Part shown: positions 1 through 8,981 of the stretch, piece after piece
Layout: each line of letters opens with the position of its first letter
Position numbering within the stretch: the first letter of the stretch is position 1
Assembly (NCBI GenBank): GCA_964484265.1
Contig: CAZAFH010000005.1
Location: forward strand, 1 to 64,000
DNA: 64,000 nt
Source: SIAQ01 sp964484265
GTDB taxonomy: Bacteria; Planctomycetota; Planctomycetia; Gemmatales; Gemmataceae
Direction of reading: 5' to 3'
The notes under the pieces: model-generated
What the model was told of the DNA's origin: nothing
Database searches by the model: none
What the model saw: only the letters and a program-made list of their open reading frames with translations
Position numbers and translations under genes: made by a program

Positions 1-263
1 CTCGGATGGTCATACAGTCGCTGAAGACCGACCCGCCCGCGGGCATCGTCGTCGATCTCAGCCAGGTGACGTATTTCGGCTCCGTGTTCGTGTCGTTTTT
101 GCTGCGTTGCCATTCCCAGGCGCGCAAGCACGGCAGCGAAATCGTTCTTGCCGGCGCCAGTGAACCGGCTCGCGAACTTCTCAAGTTGCTCGACCTCGAA
201 ACCCTGTGGGCGATTTACGACACGCGCCAGGAAGCCATGGACGCCCTCGGCGGCTCGGATTGA
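1..263 (+). CDS. STAS-domain protein (anti-anti-sigma-factor-like), 5' end cut by the window
   Basis: The 85 residues from the first ATG (position 6) match the C-terminal two thirds of a STAS domain: a strand ending in VVDLSQV, the loop and helix that normally hold the phosphorylatable serine (here YFGSVFVSF), then the ILA-type strand and a final amphipathic helix. The first strands of the fold are missing and the frame is open to the window edge, so the real start lies upstream. Proteins of this family bind or release anti-sigma kinases in partner-switching regulation in the cytoplasm. The stop codon lies 3 bp before the queC start, so the two may be co-transcribed. The partner kinase is not visible here. 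Confidence 0.75.
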   Translation, partial: RMVIQSLKTDPPAGIVVDLSQVTYFGSVFVSFLLRCHSQARKHGSEIVLAGASEPARELLKLLDLETLWAIYDTRQEAMDALGGSD

Positions 264-266
264 ATC

Positions 267-920
267 ATGTCCCACCTCGCGGTGTTAATCTCCGGCGGTC
301 TCGATAGCGCCATCCTGCTTGGCGACGCTCTCCGACGCCAGTCTGCCGTCACGCCGATCTTCGTGCGCTGCGGCCTGAGCTGGGAGGGCGTCGAATTTGC
401 GTACCTCAATCGCTTTCTGAATGCGCTCAAGTGCGACACATTGCGGCCGTTGGTCGTGCTCGACCAACCCGTCGCTGATGTGTACGGCGACCACTGGAGC
501 ATTTCAGGCAAAGGCGTTCCGCAGATTGGCACGGCGGAGGAGGCGGTGTTCCTGCCGGGCCGAAACGTGCTGCTGCTGGCGAAGGCGTTACTGTGGTGCC
601 ATCTGAATCACGTGCCCGCGATTGCGACGGGTTCGCTGCAAACCAATCCGTTTCCAGACGCGACGCCAGCCTTCTTTCACGGGTTCCAGGAACTGGTCAA
701 TCAGGCAATGCAAGGAAACGTCGAGGTTCGCTTGCCGTTCGGCGGGATGAAAAAAGTCGCCGTGATGGCGCTCGGCCAAGGTCTGCCGCTTGAACATACC
801 TTCTCGTGCGCATCGCCCGATGCGGGCTTACACTGCGGCCGATGCAGCAAATGCGGCGAACGCCGCGACGCCTTCCGCGACGCCGCGATGCCCGATCCGA
901 CGCGGTATGCGAACCACTGA
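267..920 (+). CDS. queC: 7-cyano-7-deazaguanine synthase-like (QueC family)
   Basis: This is a 217-residue protein of normal QueC length. It begins with the PP-loop ATP-pyrophosphatase motif SGGLDSA (residues 9-15). It ends with a zinc-binding cluster of four cysteines of the form C-x9-C-x2-C-x2-C (CASPD...HCGRCSKCG, about residues 187-203). QueC converts 7-carboxy-7-deazaguanine to preQ0 with ATP and ammonia, for queuosine or related 7-deazaguanine modifications. No other queuosine gene is in the window, so a role in tRNA modification is inferred from the family. The start ATG follows the STAS gene stop by 3 bp. Confidence 0.85.
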   Translation: MSHLAVLISGGLDSAILLGDALRRQSAVTPIFVRCGLSWEGVEFAYLNRFLNALKCDTLRPLVVLDQPVADVYGDHWSISGKGVPQIGTAEEAVFLPGRNVLLLAKALLWCHLNHVPAIATGSLQTNPFPDATPAFFHGFQELVNQAMQGNVEVRLPFGGMKKVAVMALGQGLPLEHTFSCASPDAGLHCGRCSKCGERRDAFRDAAMPDPTRYANH

Positions 921-968
921 TGATGCCAATTTGGGCCTGGCGCCAATCCGAAAAAAGGTTAATAATCT

Positions 969-1193
969 AACCACGGATAACACCAATGGGCACGGATGAA
1001 AAACCTGATTGGAACGGGTTTCCTCCCCAATTATTTCGCATTTATCCGTGCGAATCCGTGGTTAAAATGCATTTCGATTGAACACAAGCAAACCATGAAT
1101 AACACAAAATGGCACGAAAGAAAAACCGGATCGGAACACGTTTCTTCGCCACGTTTTCCGCATTTATCCGTGTAAATCCGTGTTATCCGTGGT
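969..1193 (+). repeat. Two tandem copies of a palindromic interspersed repeat
   Basis: Unit 1 (969-1063) opens with AACCACGGATAACAC and closes with ATCCGTG...AATCCGTGGTT, the inverse of its start. Unit 2 (1091-1193) has the same layout, with degenerate arms, and the inner and 3' flanking sequence is also alike. The period is about 120-130 bp. Each unit could form a long hairpin. The pair fills the 294-bp gap between queC and the oxidoreductase stop, so it may end transcripts from both sides. No gene is seen here. Confidence 0.8.
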
Positions 1194-1214
1194 CAGATTG
1201 CATTTCAAATAACC

Positions 1215-3329
1215 TCAAGCGAACAACTCCACTTGCACCAGATTATCGAAGAACGTAGCTGCGGCGCCGAAGTCGGTGAGTGCGGTGCTCGTCGTCGTGT
1301 TGCAGTTGACGCCGTCGGGAGCGTAACGGTTCCACCAGATGCTTTGCGTGACGACAACGCCGGGCTTCACGGAATCGGCGACGATCGCGCGAGCTTTGAA
1401 CGTGCCGCGGTCGTTGAAGATGCGGACCCATTGCCCATCGATAATGCTGCGAAGCGAAGCATCGATCGGGTGGATTTCGAGCGTCGGCTCGCGTGCTTGG
1501 AGCCGAAGGGAATCGACGTTGACGAACGTCGAATTCAAAAACTCCGGGACGGGCGGGCTGAGCATCTGAAGCGGATATTTCGCTGCCAGGTCCGGGCGCG
1601 TCTGCGGATCCTCGTGCGGCGGCGTGTAGTTCGGCAGTGGATCGCGGCCTTGGCGGGCCAAGGCGGGACTGTAAAGCTCGCACTTGCCGGACGGCGTGTT
1701 GAAATCGCCCTCGGCAAAAGGGGCGAATTCGCTCGGTAGGTTGAGCCGAACCGGACCGTCTTGCTTGAGCCGATCGAGCGAGATACCGACAAACGCCCGG
1801 CCGATGGTGTCCGAAAATCGTTTGCCATGCCCGTTTGCCGTGGGCGTTTTTTCACGCAGAGCCTGGCGTGCGAGTTCTTCGTCGGTCACGTCGAAGATTG
1901 CGGACTCGAAGCCGAGCTTTTTCGCCAGCAAGCGGAACACCTCGGTGTTCGGTTTCGCTTCGTGCAACGGCGCGATCGCTGGCTCATTCGCTTGCACAAA
2001 CATATGGCCATACGAGCTGTGCAAATCGAAATGTTCGAGCTGCGTGGTCGCGGGCAGGACGATGTCGGCATAGTCGGCGGTGTCGGTTTGGAACTGTTCG
2101 TGAACGACGGTAAACAGATCTTCCCGGCGCATGCCCTTGAGCACCCGGCTCTGGTCGGGACACACTGCAGCGGGGTTGGAGTTGTAGACATACATCGCCC
2201 GAACCGGCGGGCCAGGAACTTCGCCGAGCAGCGCCTCGGCGAGTTGCGACATATTGATCGTGCGCGTGCCTGGCGGGATGAGGTCGGGGCGTTCGAGAGC
2301 GTCGTTGTCAAAGGGATAAAGCTTGCTGGTGCTGATCATCGCTCCGCCGCCGAGATGCCGCCAGGCGCCGATGATCGCGGGGATGCAGGTGATGGCGCGG
2401 ACCGCCATGCCGCCGCCGCCGTGACGCTGCATGCCGTAATTGACGCGAATGAACGCAGGCGGCGTGGCGGCGTACTCGCGCGTGAGCTTTTCGATGTCGC
2501 CAATCGCGATACCGGTGATCTGGGCCACACGTTCCGGCGGGTACTCTTTCACGCGCTCGCGCAATTCCGTCGCGCCGAGGCAGTATTTTTCCAGGTATTC
2601 ATTATCTTGCAACGCATCGCGAAACAGAATGTGCATCATTCCCATCGCCAGCGCCGCATCCGTTCCGGGACGAATGGGAATCCACCAGTCGCTTTTCTGT
2701 GCCGTCTTGCATCTGTACGGATCGATGGTCACGATCTTCGCGCCTGCCTTGCGTGCCCGATGCATGATCGCCCAGAGATGCATGTTGGTGACGCAGGTGT
2801 TCGATCCCCAGTTGATGATGTAGCGAGACCGGATCACCGTGTCCGGATCGATGACCGCGCGGGTGCCAAGCGTGATGTCGCACCCAGCCGCGCCGGCGGT
2901 CGCGCAGATCGTGCGATCCAGCAGCGAGGCGCCGAGCCGATGGAAGAATCGGCGATCCAGGCTGGAGCCGTGAATCTTTCCCATCGTGCCCGCGTAGCTG
3001 TAGGGCAGAATCGCCTGCGGCCCGTCGGGCGACTCGGCGATCGCGCGAAACCGCTCGGCGATGCGCTCGATCGCCTCGTCCCACGAGATTCGGCGAAATT
3101 GCCCGGCGCCTTTGGGACCGGTGCGCAACATCGGATATTTGAGGCGGTCCGGGTGATACACGCGTTCCAGATACCGCGTGACTTTTTGGCACAGGAATCC
3201 GTCGGTGAAGGGATGTTCGCGATCACCGCGCAACTTCGTTGCTCGGCCATTCTCGACGGTCACTACCATGCTGCACGTGTCCGGACAATCATGCGGACAG
3301 ACGATGCGTACGTTTCGTGATTCGGTCAT
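1215..3329 (-). CDS. Molybdopterin-dependent oxidoreductase (formate dehydrogenase/BisC-like large subunit)
   Basis: This is a protein of about 704 residues. Its N-terminal 4Fe-4S binding site is CPHDCPDTC followed 27 residues later by a fourth cysteine (GFLCQK). Next come the RISWDEAIERIA segment typical of the molybdopterin oxidoreductase family and the C-terminal molydopterin dinucleotide-binding domain. The frame is open further upstream to 3470, but I start at 3329 because a strong AAAAAGGAG ribosome site lies just before it and the Cys motif comes 10 residues later. The electron donor is not identifiable. A cysteine in RTICATAG is a possible molybdenum ligand, which is only inferred. 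No partner iron-sulfur or membrane subunit is adjacent, so it may be a soluble single-subunit enzyme. It is divergent from aat. Confidence 0.85.
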   Translation of the reverse strand: MTESRNVRIVCPHDCPDTCSMVVTVENGRATKLRGDREHPFTDGFLCQKVTRYLERVYHPDRLKYPMLRTGPKGAGQFRRISWDEAIERIAERFRAIAESPDGPQAILPYSYAGTMGKIHGSSLDRRFFHRLGASLLDRTICATAGAAGCDITLGTRAVIDPDTVIRSRYIINWGSNTCVTNMHLWAIMHRARKAGAKIVTIDPYRCKTAQKSDWWIPIRPGTDAALAMGMMHILFRDALQDNEYLEKYCLGATELRERVKEYPPERVAQITGIAIGDIEKLTREYAATPPAFIRVNYGMQRHGGGGMAVRAITCIPAIIGAWRHLGGGAMISTSKLYPFDNDALERPDLIPPGTRTINMSQLAEALLGEVPGPPVRAMYVYNSNPAAVCPDQSRVLKGMRREDLFTVVHEQFQTDTADYADIVLPATTQLEHFDLHSSYGHMFVQANEPAIAPLHEAKPNTEVFRLLAKKLGFESAIFDVTDEELARQALREKTPTANGHGKRFSDTIGRAFVGISLDRLKQDGPVRLNLPSEFAPFAEGDFNTPSGKCELYSPALARQGRDPLPNYTPPHEDPQTRPDLAAKYPLQMLSPPVPEFLNSTFVNVDSLRLQAREPTLEIHPIDASLRSIIDGQWVRIFNDRGTFKARAIVADSVKPGVVVTQSIWWNRYAPDGVNCNTTTSTALTDFGAAATFFDNLVQVELFA

Positions 3330-3472
3330 TGGCGCCGGCTCCTTTTTCCTGGATGCTGTGATCCTATCAGATTTTCGCGTCGTTGGTATTCGGCACGTCA
3401 GCAACTTCCCGTTGGCACGGGCTTTGGTCTCTGATACGCTTAACGAAGGATTTCGTTTGGAGCAATTCACGC

Positions 3473-4120
3473 ATGGCCCTTATCTTGCGGCCCGAGTTTG
3501 CGGACGAGCAGGGACTGGTCGCCGTCGGCGGTGATCTCGCTCCCGCGACGATATTGCGCGCCTATCGCAATGGTATCTTCCCATGGTTCAACGAAGGCGA
3601 GCCGATTCTGTGGTGGTCGCCGGACCCTCGGGCGATTTTTGAGCTGGACCAGTTCTACATTTCGCGACGACTGGCGCGCACGATTCGCGCGGAGAAATTC
3701 CGTGTGACGCTCGACAAGGCGTTCCACGCGGTGATGCTCGGTTGTGCCGAGCGTCGCCCGACGTGGATCACCACGGACATGATCGAGGCCTATACGCTCT
3801 TGCACGAAATGGGCCACGCCCATAGCGTGGAAGCCTGGCTGGGAGATCAGCTGGTCGGTGGAGTTTACGGTGTCAGCATCGGTGGGTTGTTCGCCGGCGA
3901 GTCGATGTTTCATCGCGTCACCGATGCCTCAAAGGTCGCGCTTGCGTACCTTATCGAGTATCTTCGGCTACGCGGTTTTCACCTGTTCGACACCCAGGTC
4001 GCCACCGAACACACGCTGTCGCTTGGCGCGATTCACGTTTCGCGCGACGAGTATCTCACCCGCTTGCGGACCGCGATCCAGGCGCCCGTGAGTTTTTATG
4101 CCTCACGCGGCATGGAATGA
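3473..4120 (+). CDS. aat: Leucyl/phenylalanyl-tRNA--protein transferase
   Basis: This 215-residue protein has the family hallmarks: GLVAVGGDL near residue 15, RNGIFPWF, ILWWSPDPRAIF and GGVYGVSIGGLFAGESMFHR. It transfers Leu or Phe from aminoacyl-tRNA to proteins with N-terminal Arg or Lys, making N-degrons for ClpS/ClpAP. I chose the ATG at 3473, preceded by TTGGAG. An upstream in-frame start at 3383 would add 30 residues that do not look like the family. The gene is divergent from the molybdoenzyme, with about 140 bp between the starts for promoters. Confidence 0.95.
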   Translation: MALILRPEFADEQGLVAVGGDLAPATILRAYRNGIFPWFNEGEPILWWSPDPRAIFELDQFYISRRLARTIRAEKFRVTLDKAFHAVMLGCAERRPTWITTDMIEAYTLLHEMGHAHSVEAWLGDQLVGGVYGVSIGGLFAGESMFHRVTDASKVALAYLIEYLRLRGFHLFDTQVATEHTLSLGAIHVSRDEYLTRLRTAIQAPVSFYASRGME

Positions 4121-4165
4121 GGCGTTGGTGGCACAGACAAGAATGTAACACGAGAGGTTCCTTAA

Positions 4166-4612
4166 ATGTTCGCAAAGTTTCTGTGGTTGATCCCGGCGGT
4201 AGCGTTCACCCTTTTTCAAGACGTCGGCACTGACAAAGCCGCGAAGCACCTGGCGGAACTCCAGGGCACCTGGGAAATGGAACGCCTCGAGATCAACGGC
4301 AAAGAGATCGGCGCGAACCAGATCGGCGCGACATTGCTCAACATCCGCAAGAATGACTACCGCACTACCGTGAAAGGCAAAGAACTACCTGGCCTTCGCA
4401 TCAAACTCGACGCGACCAAGAACCCGCATTGGATCGACATGGTTCACGTCCAGCCCGACGGGTCGGAGAAATTGCTCAAGGGAATCTACAAGATCGACAA
4501 CGGCAAATTCTGGATGTGCCGCGCCGCCTCGCCCGATCAAGAGCGCCCCAATCAATTCGCGACCTGGCCTGATACGAATTATTTCGTAGTCACCTGGCGG
4601 CGATCGAAGTAG
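4166..4612 (+). CDS. TIGR03067-type planctomycete secreted protein
   Basis: This is a 148-residue protein with a short hydrophobic signal segment (FLWLIPAVAFTLF), then the signature LQGTWEMERLEINGKEI and a beta-rich body ending in YFVVTW. That layout matches the TIGR03067 family, which is abundant in planctomycetes and has no assigned function. The protein is probably exported. It lies 45 bp after aat on the same strand and may share its transcript. GAGAGG lies before the start. Confidence 0.8.
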   Translation: MFAKFLWLIPAVAFTLFQDVGTDKAAKHLAELQGTWEMERLEINGKEIGANQIGATLLNIRKNDYRTTVKGKELPGLRIKLDATKNPHWIDMVHVQPDGSEKLLKGIYKIDNGKFWMCRAASPDQERPNQFATWPDTNYFVVTWRRSK

Positions 4613-4619
4613 GCGATTT

Positions 4620-5930
4620 TTAGCCGCGGCCGGGTTGGATCTTGTCGCTATCCGTTACCGGCTTGGACAAGTCGATGATCGCCTCGCTGGGCCGGTTCAC
4701 CGTCGGCGGCACCTGCACATACAGGCGCAGAGCAGCGTCAAGCTGCTCAGTGAGCCAAACCAGGCCCTCCCGAACGAGAGGCTCTTCGTAGCGGACATTG
4801 TGTTGGCCGTGGAAATGCATCGCGGCCCCGTTCTTGAAATGCACGATGATTTTCTCGACGCCGGCGAGAACGTCGAGGCTTACGCTGGCGATATCGTCGG
4901 CCTCCCAAAACTGCTCCCTGCCAGACAGATAGCGCCGAAACATCCGTCCGGCTCGCACGCCGAGAGATTCCACCATCTCGTCAGCGATGCCGTGCACGAT
5001 GCTTCGTTTCCAGAGTACATGGATGAGCACTCCGATCAGGCACAGTCCGCTGATGACACCGCCGACGGTGGAGACCACGGCGATTGCGTCCCATCGAATT
5101 CCATTGGGGCCTTTCTGGTTCAAGTCCGTCACATAAACCAGTCCGGCGCTGAAGAACAAGAACCCGCCCACGGTGCCGCCCATCGCCAGGAATCCGTAGA
5201 TCATCGAGCGCCATCTTGTCTCAGGTTCTTGGCATGGCAGATGCACGGCGAATCCATCGGGGAATTTTTCCAGCCTGGCGCCGACGAAGGGCGGCGGCGA
5301 ATCGCTATCTGGAAGACGCAGCGAGTGGCGAAACTCGTTCGCCATCCATTCCAGGTCTTGTTCATCCAGCGAGCCTTCCGCCGCCTTGCCGAACAGGTGA
5401 ACGCGCCGCCCCGTTTTGAGCCAAACGCATAGCACGAAGTACGGCCGTCTTTCGCTCTCTTCGTCGCCGAGGTAGATCGTCTCCGCTCGCCGCTCGACGA
5501 TTACGTCATGAATTTCGTCACGCGGCCATACTTCCTCTCGGCCCGACGCGAATCGGCGAACGAGGCATTGATCCTCGGCACACAATTCCGCGATGACGAC
5601 ATCGAGCGCGACGTGAATCCGCGAGTGCCGGCGCAGGAAAAGGAAAACCGCCCGCGACGCAGCCGTGCAGGCGAGCAGGAGAAAGAAACCGCAAAGAGCC
5701 ATGAAGACGATGGCGATGCCAGGGATCTGGATTCGTAGAGGCTCCACGAAAAAATAGGCGGAAAGGATCGCGACCATTATCCCAAGGTTTACAAAAACCA
5801 TGACGAACGCGCGCAGGATATCATCGTGCACTCGATTCGCTGGTTTATCAGCCAGGGGCGCGAATACAAACGCGATATTTTCGCCGAAGATTTTCATTTC
5901 GGGGCGAACGTGCGTCGGGTTTTCGTGCAT
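4620..5930 (-). CDS. Uncharacterised membrane protein with two related halves
   Basis: I do not recognise a family. The 436-residue protein has two pairs of membrane segments (about residues 40-90 and 245-310), each followed by a soluble beta-rich part. The soluble parts resemble each other: RRFASGREEVWPRDEI in the first half and RRYLSGREQFWEADDI in the second. The gene therefore looks like an internal duplication. The start could also be the in-frame ATG at 5897. Its 5' part overlaps on the opposite strand with a possible extension of the next gene, which is why I use a later start there. It ends 7 bp from the stop of the upstream TIGR03067 gene (convergent). Confidence 0.65.
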   Translation of the reverse strand: MHENPTHVRPEMKIFGENIAFVFAPLADKPANRVHDDILRAFVMVFVNLGIMVAILSAYFFVEPLRIQIPGIAIVFMALCGFFLLLACTAASRAVFLFLRRHSRIHVALDVVIAELCAEDQCLVRRFASGREEVWPRDEIHDVIVERRAETIYLGDEESERRPYFVLCVWLKTGRRVHLFGKAAEGSLDEQDLEWMANEFRHSLRLPDSDSPPPFVGARLEKFPDGFAVHLPCQEPETRWRSMIYGFLAMGGTVGGFLFFSAGLVYVTDLNQKGPNGIRWDAIAVVSTVGGVISGLCLIGVLIHVLWKRSIVHGIADEMVESLGVRAGRMFRRYLSGREQFWEADDIASVSLDVLAGVEKIIVHFKNGAAMHFHGQHNVRYEEPLVREGLVWLTEQLDAALRLYVQVPPTVNRPSEAIIDLSKPVTDSDKIQPGRG

Positions 5931-6038
5931 GACGGATCCCCGGAATCAGCACCCGGCTTGCCTCTGATGAATAGCATATGTTCAATAGCAGGAGCGGTTG
6001 CTCGGCCTGCTTTCAATTTTCACCACGGCAGAATCTGC

Positions 6039-7328
6039 ATGCTATACAATTTATGGGCATTGGCTCTCATCACACTCGCGGGCACCATCGCTCTCGTGCC
6101 CGATCCGGTCTCGGCGATCGCGCAGGAAAAACGCCCACCCGTCACCGGCGTCGCGGAACCCGACCTGGCGAGCATCGACGCGATGATCCTCGCCTTCATG
6201 CGTGAAAACGAGGTGCCTGGCGCCAGTGTCGCCATCGCGAAGGATGGGCGGCTCGTATACGCGCGCGGGTTTGGGTTTGGGGACAAACAACTCGGCCTCG
6301 CGGTTCAGCCGAACATGCGCTTCCGCATCGCCAGCATCTCCAAGCCGATCACCGCCGTGGCGATCCTTCGGCTCATCGAGATGGGCCTGCTGCGGCTTGA
6401 CGACAATCCGTTCGCAGTCTTGAAGATCGCACTCCCCGCCGATGCGGACCCGCGCCTGCGGAAGATCACGGTCCGCCACCTGCTGCAACACACCGCTGGA
6501 TGGGACAGGGCGCAGTCGTTCGATCCGATGTTTCGGCCGCTCATCATTGCGAAGGCCCTCGGCGTGAAGGCGCCGGCGCAGCCGAGCGACGTCATCCGTT
6601 ACATGCTCGACCAACCGCTCGATTTCACGCCGGGCACGCGTTACGCCTATTCCAATTTCGGCTACTGCATTCTTGGCCGAATCATCGAAAAGACGTCCGG
6701 GCAGAAATACGACGCCTTCGTGCGAAAAGAGATCTTGACTCCCCTCGGGATGAAGCACACCGAACTCGGAAAAACGCTGACACGAGCAAAGGACGAGGTG
6801 AAGTACAGTGACATCAAGCAGCGGATTGCACCGGCGGTCGTCGGTCCCAATGTCGGCAAGGATGTGCCCGCGCCCTACGGCGCCTGGTATCTCGAAGCGA
6901 TGGACTCGCACGGCGGATGGATCAGCACGGCTTCCGATCTCGTGCGTTTCGGCTCGGCATTCGACCCGATCGAGAACTGCAAGATTCTCAAACCCGCCAG
7001 CATTCGTGCCATGCTCGCCCGCCCGCCCGGACTCGCCGGCAGCGACAAGGAAGGCAATCCCAGGGCGAGCTTCTATGGCCTGGGCTGGAACGTGAGACCG
7101 ACGGAGATGAAGGACAAAACGACGATCTGGCACATGGGCGCCCTTGACGGGACGGCTACCCTCCTCGCCAAGCGTGCCGACGGATTCTGCTGGGCGGTCC
7201 TATTCAATTCGCGTTTGAACCCGAAGGGAGCCTACCTCGGCGCCAAGGTCGATCCGTTCATGCACATCGCCGTGGATCGAGTCAAGGTTTGGCCGAAACG
7301 AAATTTGTTTGTCGAGAATGGAAAGTAA
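6039..7328 (+). CDS. Serine hydrolase, class C beta-lactamase/CubicO family
   Basis: The mature protein has the three beta-lactamase-fold motifs: SISK (the SxxK nucleophile motif, in RIASISKPITA), YSN (in YAYSNFGY) and the HMG motif near the end (WHMGALDG). A signal peptide (LWALALITLAGTIALV, cleavage near AIA-Q) starts at the ATG at 6039. The longer frame from 5826 would overlap the divergent membrane gene and hide this signal, so I reject it. Such enzymes are exported esterases, peptidases or beta-lactamase relatives. The substrate cannot be told from sequence. The protein is about 429 residues. Confidence 0.85.
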   Translation: MLYNLWALALITLAGTIALVPDPVSAIAQEKRPPVTGVAEPDLASIDAMILAFMRENEVPGASVAIAKDGRLVYARGFGFGDKQLGLAVQPNMRFRIASISKPITAVAILRLIEMGLLRLDDNPFAVLKIALPADADPRLRKITVRHLLQHTAGWDRAQSFDPMFRPLIIAKALGVKAPAQPSDVIRYMLDQPLDFTPGTRYAYSNFGYCILGRIIEKTSGQKYDAFVRKEILTPLGMKHTELGKTLTRAKDEVKYSDIKQRIAPAVVGPNVGKDVPAPYGAWYLEAMDSHGGWISTASDLVRFGSAFDPIENCKILKPASIRAMLARPPGLAGSDKEGNPRASFYGLGWNVRPTEMKDKTTIWHMGALDGTATLLAKRADGFCWAVLFNSRLNPKGAYLGAKVDPFMHIAVDRVKVWPKRNLFVENGK

Positions 7329-7368
7329 TTCAATCCCAAGCTCAGCCGACAGGCTGGAAAGAGCGAAA

Positions 7369-7914
7369 ATGAGCGCATCCTACAAGCCCTATACCGAATT
7401 TCTACTCAAGCTTGGCATCGACAAGGTAGCACATACCGAGAAGACGTACCTCGCGCACCTCGTCAATGTCTATCGGCTGATGGAGGACGAAGGATGCACG
7501 CCAGAACTCTGTGCCGCAGGCATGTTCCACTCGATCTACGGCACTGAGAAATTTCAGGGCTTCAAGCTCGAATTGGACCAGCGCGACATCGTGCGTCAAC
7601 TCATTGGCGAGCGTGCGGAGCGTCTCGGATACCTGAATTGCGCGATGGACCGCGCCAGTTTCGACGCTGCCGCGCTCGGCGATGGCGAGACGTATCGATT
7701 CACTGATCGGATTACACAAGAGATGGTGACGATGACGCGCGCCGATTTCGACGACCTGTCTCGTGTGCACCTTTTTGACTGGTTCGAACAGGTCGAACGC
7801 TCGCGCTACGGCTGGGGTTATCGCCGCGCAGGCTATCGCCAATTGGCAACGAGACTCGGCCCGAAGGTAGAGGCGTTGTACGAACGCGTGTTTGCGCGCG
7901 AGCCGCGCGGATAG
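7369..7914 (+). CDS. DUF6817-like protein
   Basis: This is a 181-residue soluble protein with conserved His motifs resembling an HD-type helical fold: TYLAHLVNVYRLM, then AAGMFHSIYGTEKF and RDIVRQLIGERAERLGYL. I recognise this pattern as the DUF6817 family, with moderate certainty. Its function is unknown. I start at 7369 because GGAAAGAG lies just upstream. The longer frame overlaps the end of the serine hydrolase. The two genes are 40 bp apart and may share a transcript. Confidence 0.65.
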   Translation: MSASYKPYTEFLLKLGIDKVAHTEKTYLAHLVNVYRLMEDEGCTPELCAAGMFHSIYGTEKFQGFKLELDQRDIVRQLIGERAERLGYLNCAMDRASFDAAALGDGETYRFTDRITQEMVTMTRADFDDLSRVHLFDWFEQVERSRYGWGYRRAGYRQLATRLGPKVEALYERVFAREPRG

Positions 7915-7995
7915 AAAGGCCTGAGTGCCCGGCGGCGAGATGGCTTGTCCAGGAATCGGCCAGCCGATCCCGCCGCAGGCACGATTGAATCGGAC

Positions 7996-8202
7996 TTACC
8001 CGACTGCGGCCATGCTTTCTGCGTCGATTTCGACGTCGAAGAACTCCTGGCGGAGGCGATGGATCTCTTCGCGATCGACACGAACTTCAGGCGGAGCGAT
8101 GACACCGAGGCGAACTTTTTTACCGTCGCACGCCACGATGGTGACGGTGATGGAATCGTTGATGATGATCGATTGGCCAATTTTGCGAGAAAGAACGAGC
8201 AT
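7996..8202 (-). CDS. csrA: Carbon storage regulator CsrA
   Basis: This 68-residue protein is collinear with CsrA: it starts MLVLSRKIGQSI, has KVRLGVIAPPEVRVDREEI in the middle, and has a short C-terminal tail. The key RNA-binding residues, the early arginine (LSRK) and the arginine of VRVDR, are present. CsrA dimers bind GGA sites in mRNA leaders and change translation or stability. The start has an exceptionally good ribosome site, AAGGAGGT. That site itself contains GGA, so self-binding is conceivable but only inferred. Confidence 0.95.
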   Translation of the reverse strand: MLVLSRKIGQSIIINDSITVTIVACDGKKVRLGVIAPPEVRVDREEIHRLRQEFFDVEIDAESMAAVG

Positions 8203-8588
8203 GGTTGGACCTCCTTGAAGATTTGGGGCGGATTCAACTTCAGCAATCGCCGTGCCAATACCCCATCCTTCGTGAAATTGGAGAATTAGGAAGGCAGGGT
8301 TGTCTGGATAAGGCGAAATAGGCGATTTGGCCCGCGCGAGAAATGTACAGCCGAGCGATTTTCACCCACCGATGTCCGTTTTCGCTCAATGGCGTGGGCC
8401 GGAAACATCAGTCCTCTCGATTATATGTCCTGGCAGCAACGTGCCTCGCGTACCGATTCAATCGGCGCCGACAATCGACGGTGCCTTGCGTTCGGGTCGG
8501 ATTCCAGCGATTGTGATTATTGATGAGCCGATGTTGAATTGACGGCCGGTTTGCATCGCCGACATTGTTTCCAAGGAAGGAATCTCCT
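8203..8588 (+). other. Intergenic region between divergent csrA and a small secreted-protein gene
   Basis: There are 386 bp without a convincing gene. A 71-codon frame at 8327-8542 has no ribosome site and no recognisable features. The region should hold the csrA promoter and the promoter of the gene at 8589. I see no clear sigma-70 boxes. AAGGAAGGAA at the right end is the ribosome site of the next gene. Confidence 0.5.
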
Positions 8589-8981
8589 ATGCCAGTTGCG
8601 CGCAGCGTTCTAGTGATAGTTTCCGCGATCGGGATCTTCCTGGTTCCCGGCCAGGCGTTTGGCCAGTATGCCTACCGGGCGATGTTTCCCAAGGCGGAAT
8701 CGCTTTCGAGCTATCCATTGCCGCGCGTTCACCCGCCGATCAATCCGAAGAACCTTCAGAATCCATTTCCGCAGCCGGTCGATCGCGATCACGCAGGTTA
8801 CCCAGCTTACAATGTGCCGCCCTGGGCGCTTTCACCGGAGCGGTACAATCTCGACCGATACCCGCCGGTGGAGCCATCGCCGGAACTGGTGCACCAGCCG
8901 CGTTATCCCCTGATCGAGTGGATGAAGCGATTCCATCAAACGCCCAGCGCGCCGACTCGTCCCTGGCTGGCTCATCCGTGA
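8589..8981 (+). CDS. Small secreted proline-rich protein
   Basis: This is a 130-residue protein with a clear signal peptide (VLVIVSAIGIFLVPGQAFG, cleavage probably after FG-Q) and a mature part rich in Pro and Tyr but with no domain I recognise. The start at 8589 is supported by AAGGAAGGAATC just upstream. Its last 10 bp overlap the 3' end of the convergent dehydratase gene. The function is unknown. It is probably a periplasmic or surface protein. Confidence 0.6.
   Translation: MPVARSVLVIVSAIGIFLVPGQAFGQYAYRAMFPKAESLSSYPLPRVHPPINPKNLQNPFPQPVDRDHAGYPAYNVPPWALSPERYNLDRYPPVEPSPELVHQPRYPLIEWMKRFHQTPSAPTRPWLAHP

Noticed and set aside
1761..3320. 519-codon forward frame over the molybdoenzyme
   Set aside because: It is antisense to a gene with clear cofactor motifs and has no domain or ribosome site of its own.
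8327..8542. 71-codon frame upstream of the small secreted-protein gene
   Set aside because: No ribosome site, no domain and unconvincing composition. It lies in a divergent promoter region.
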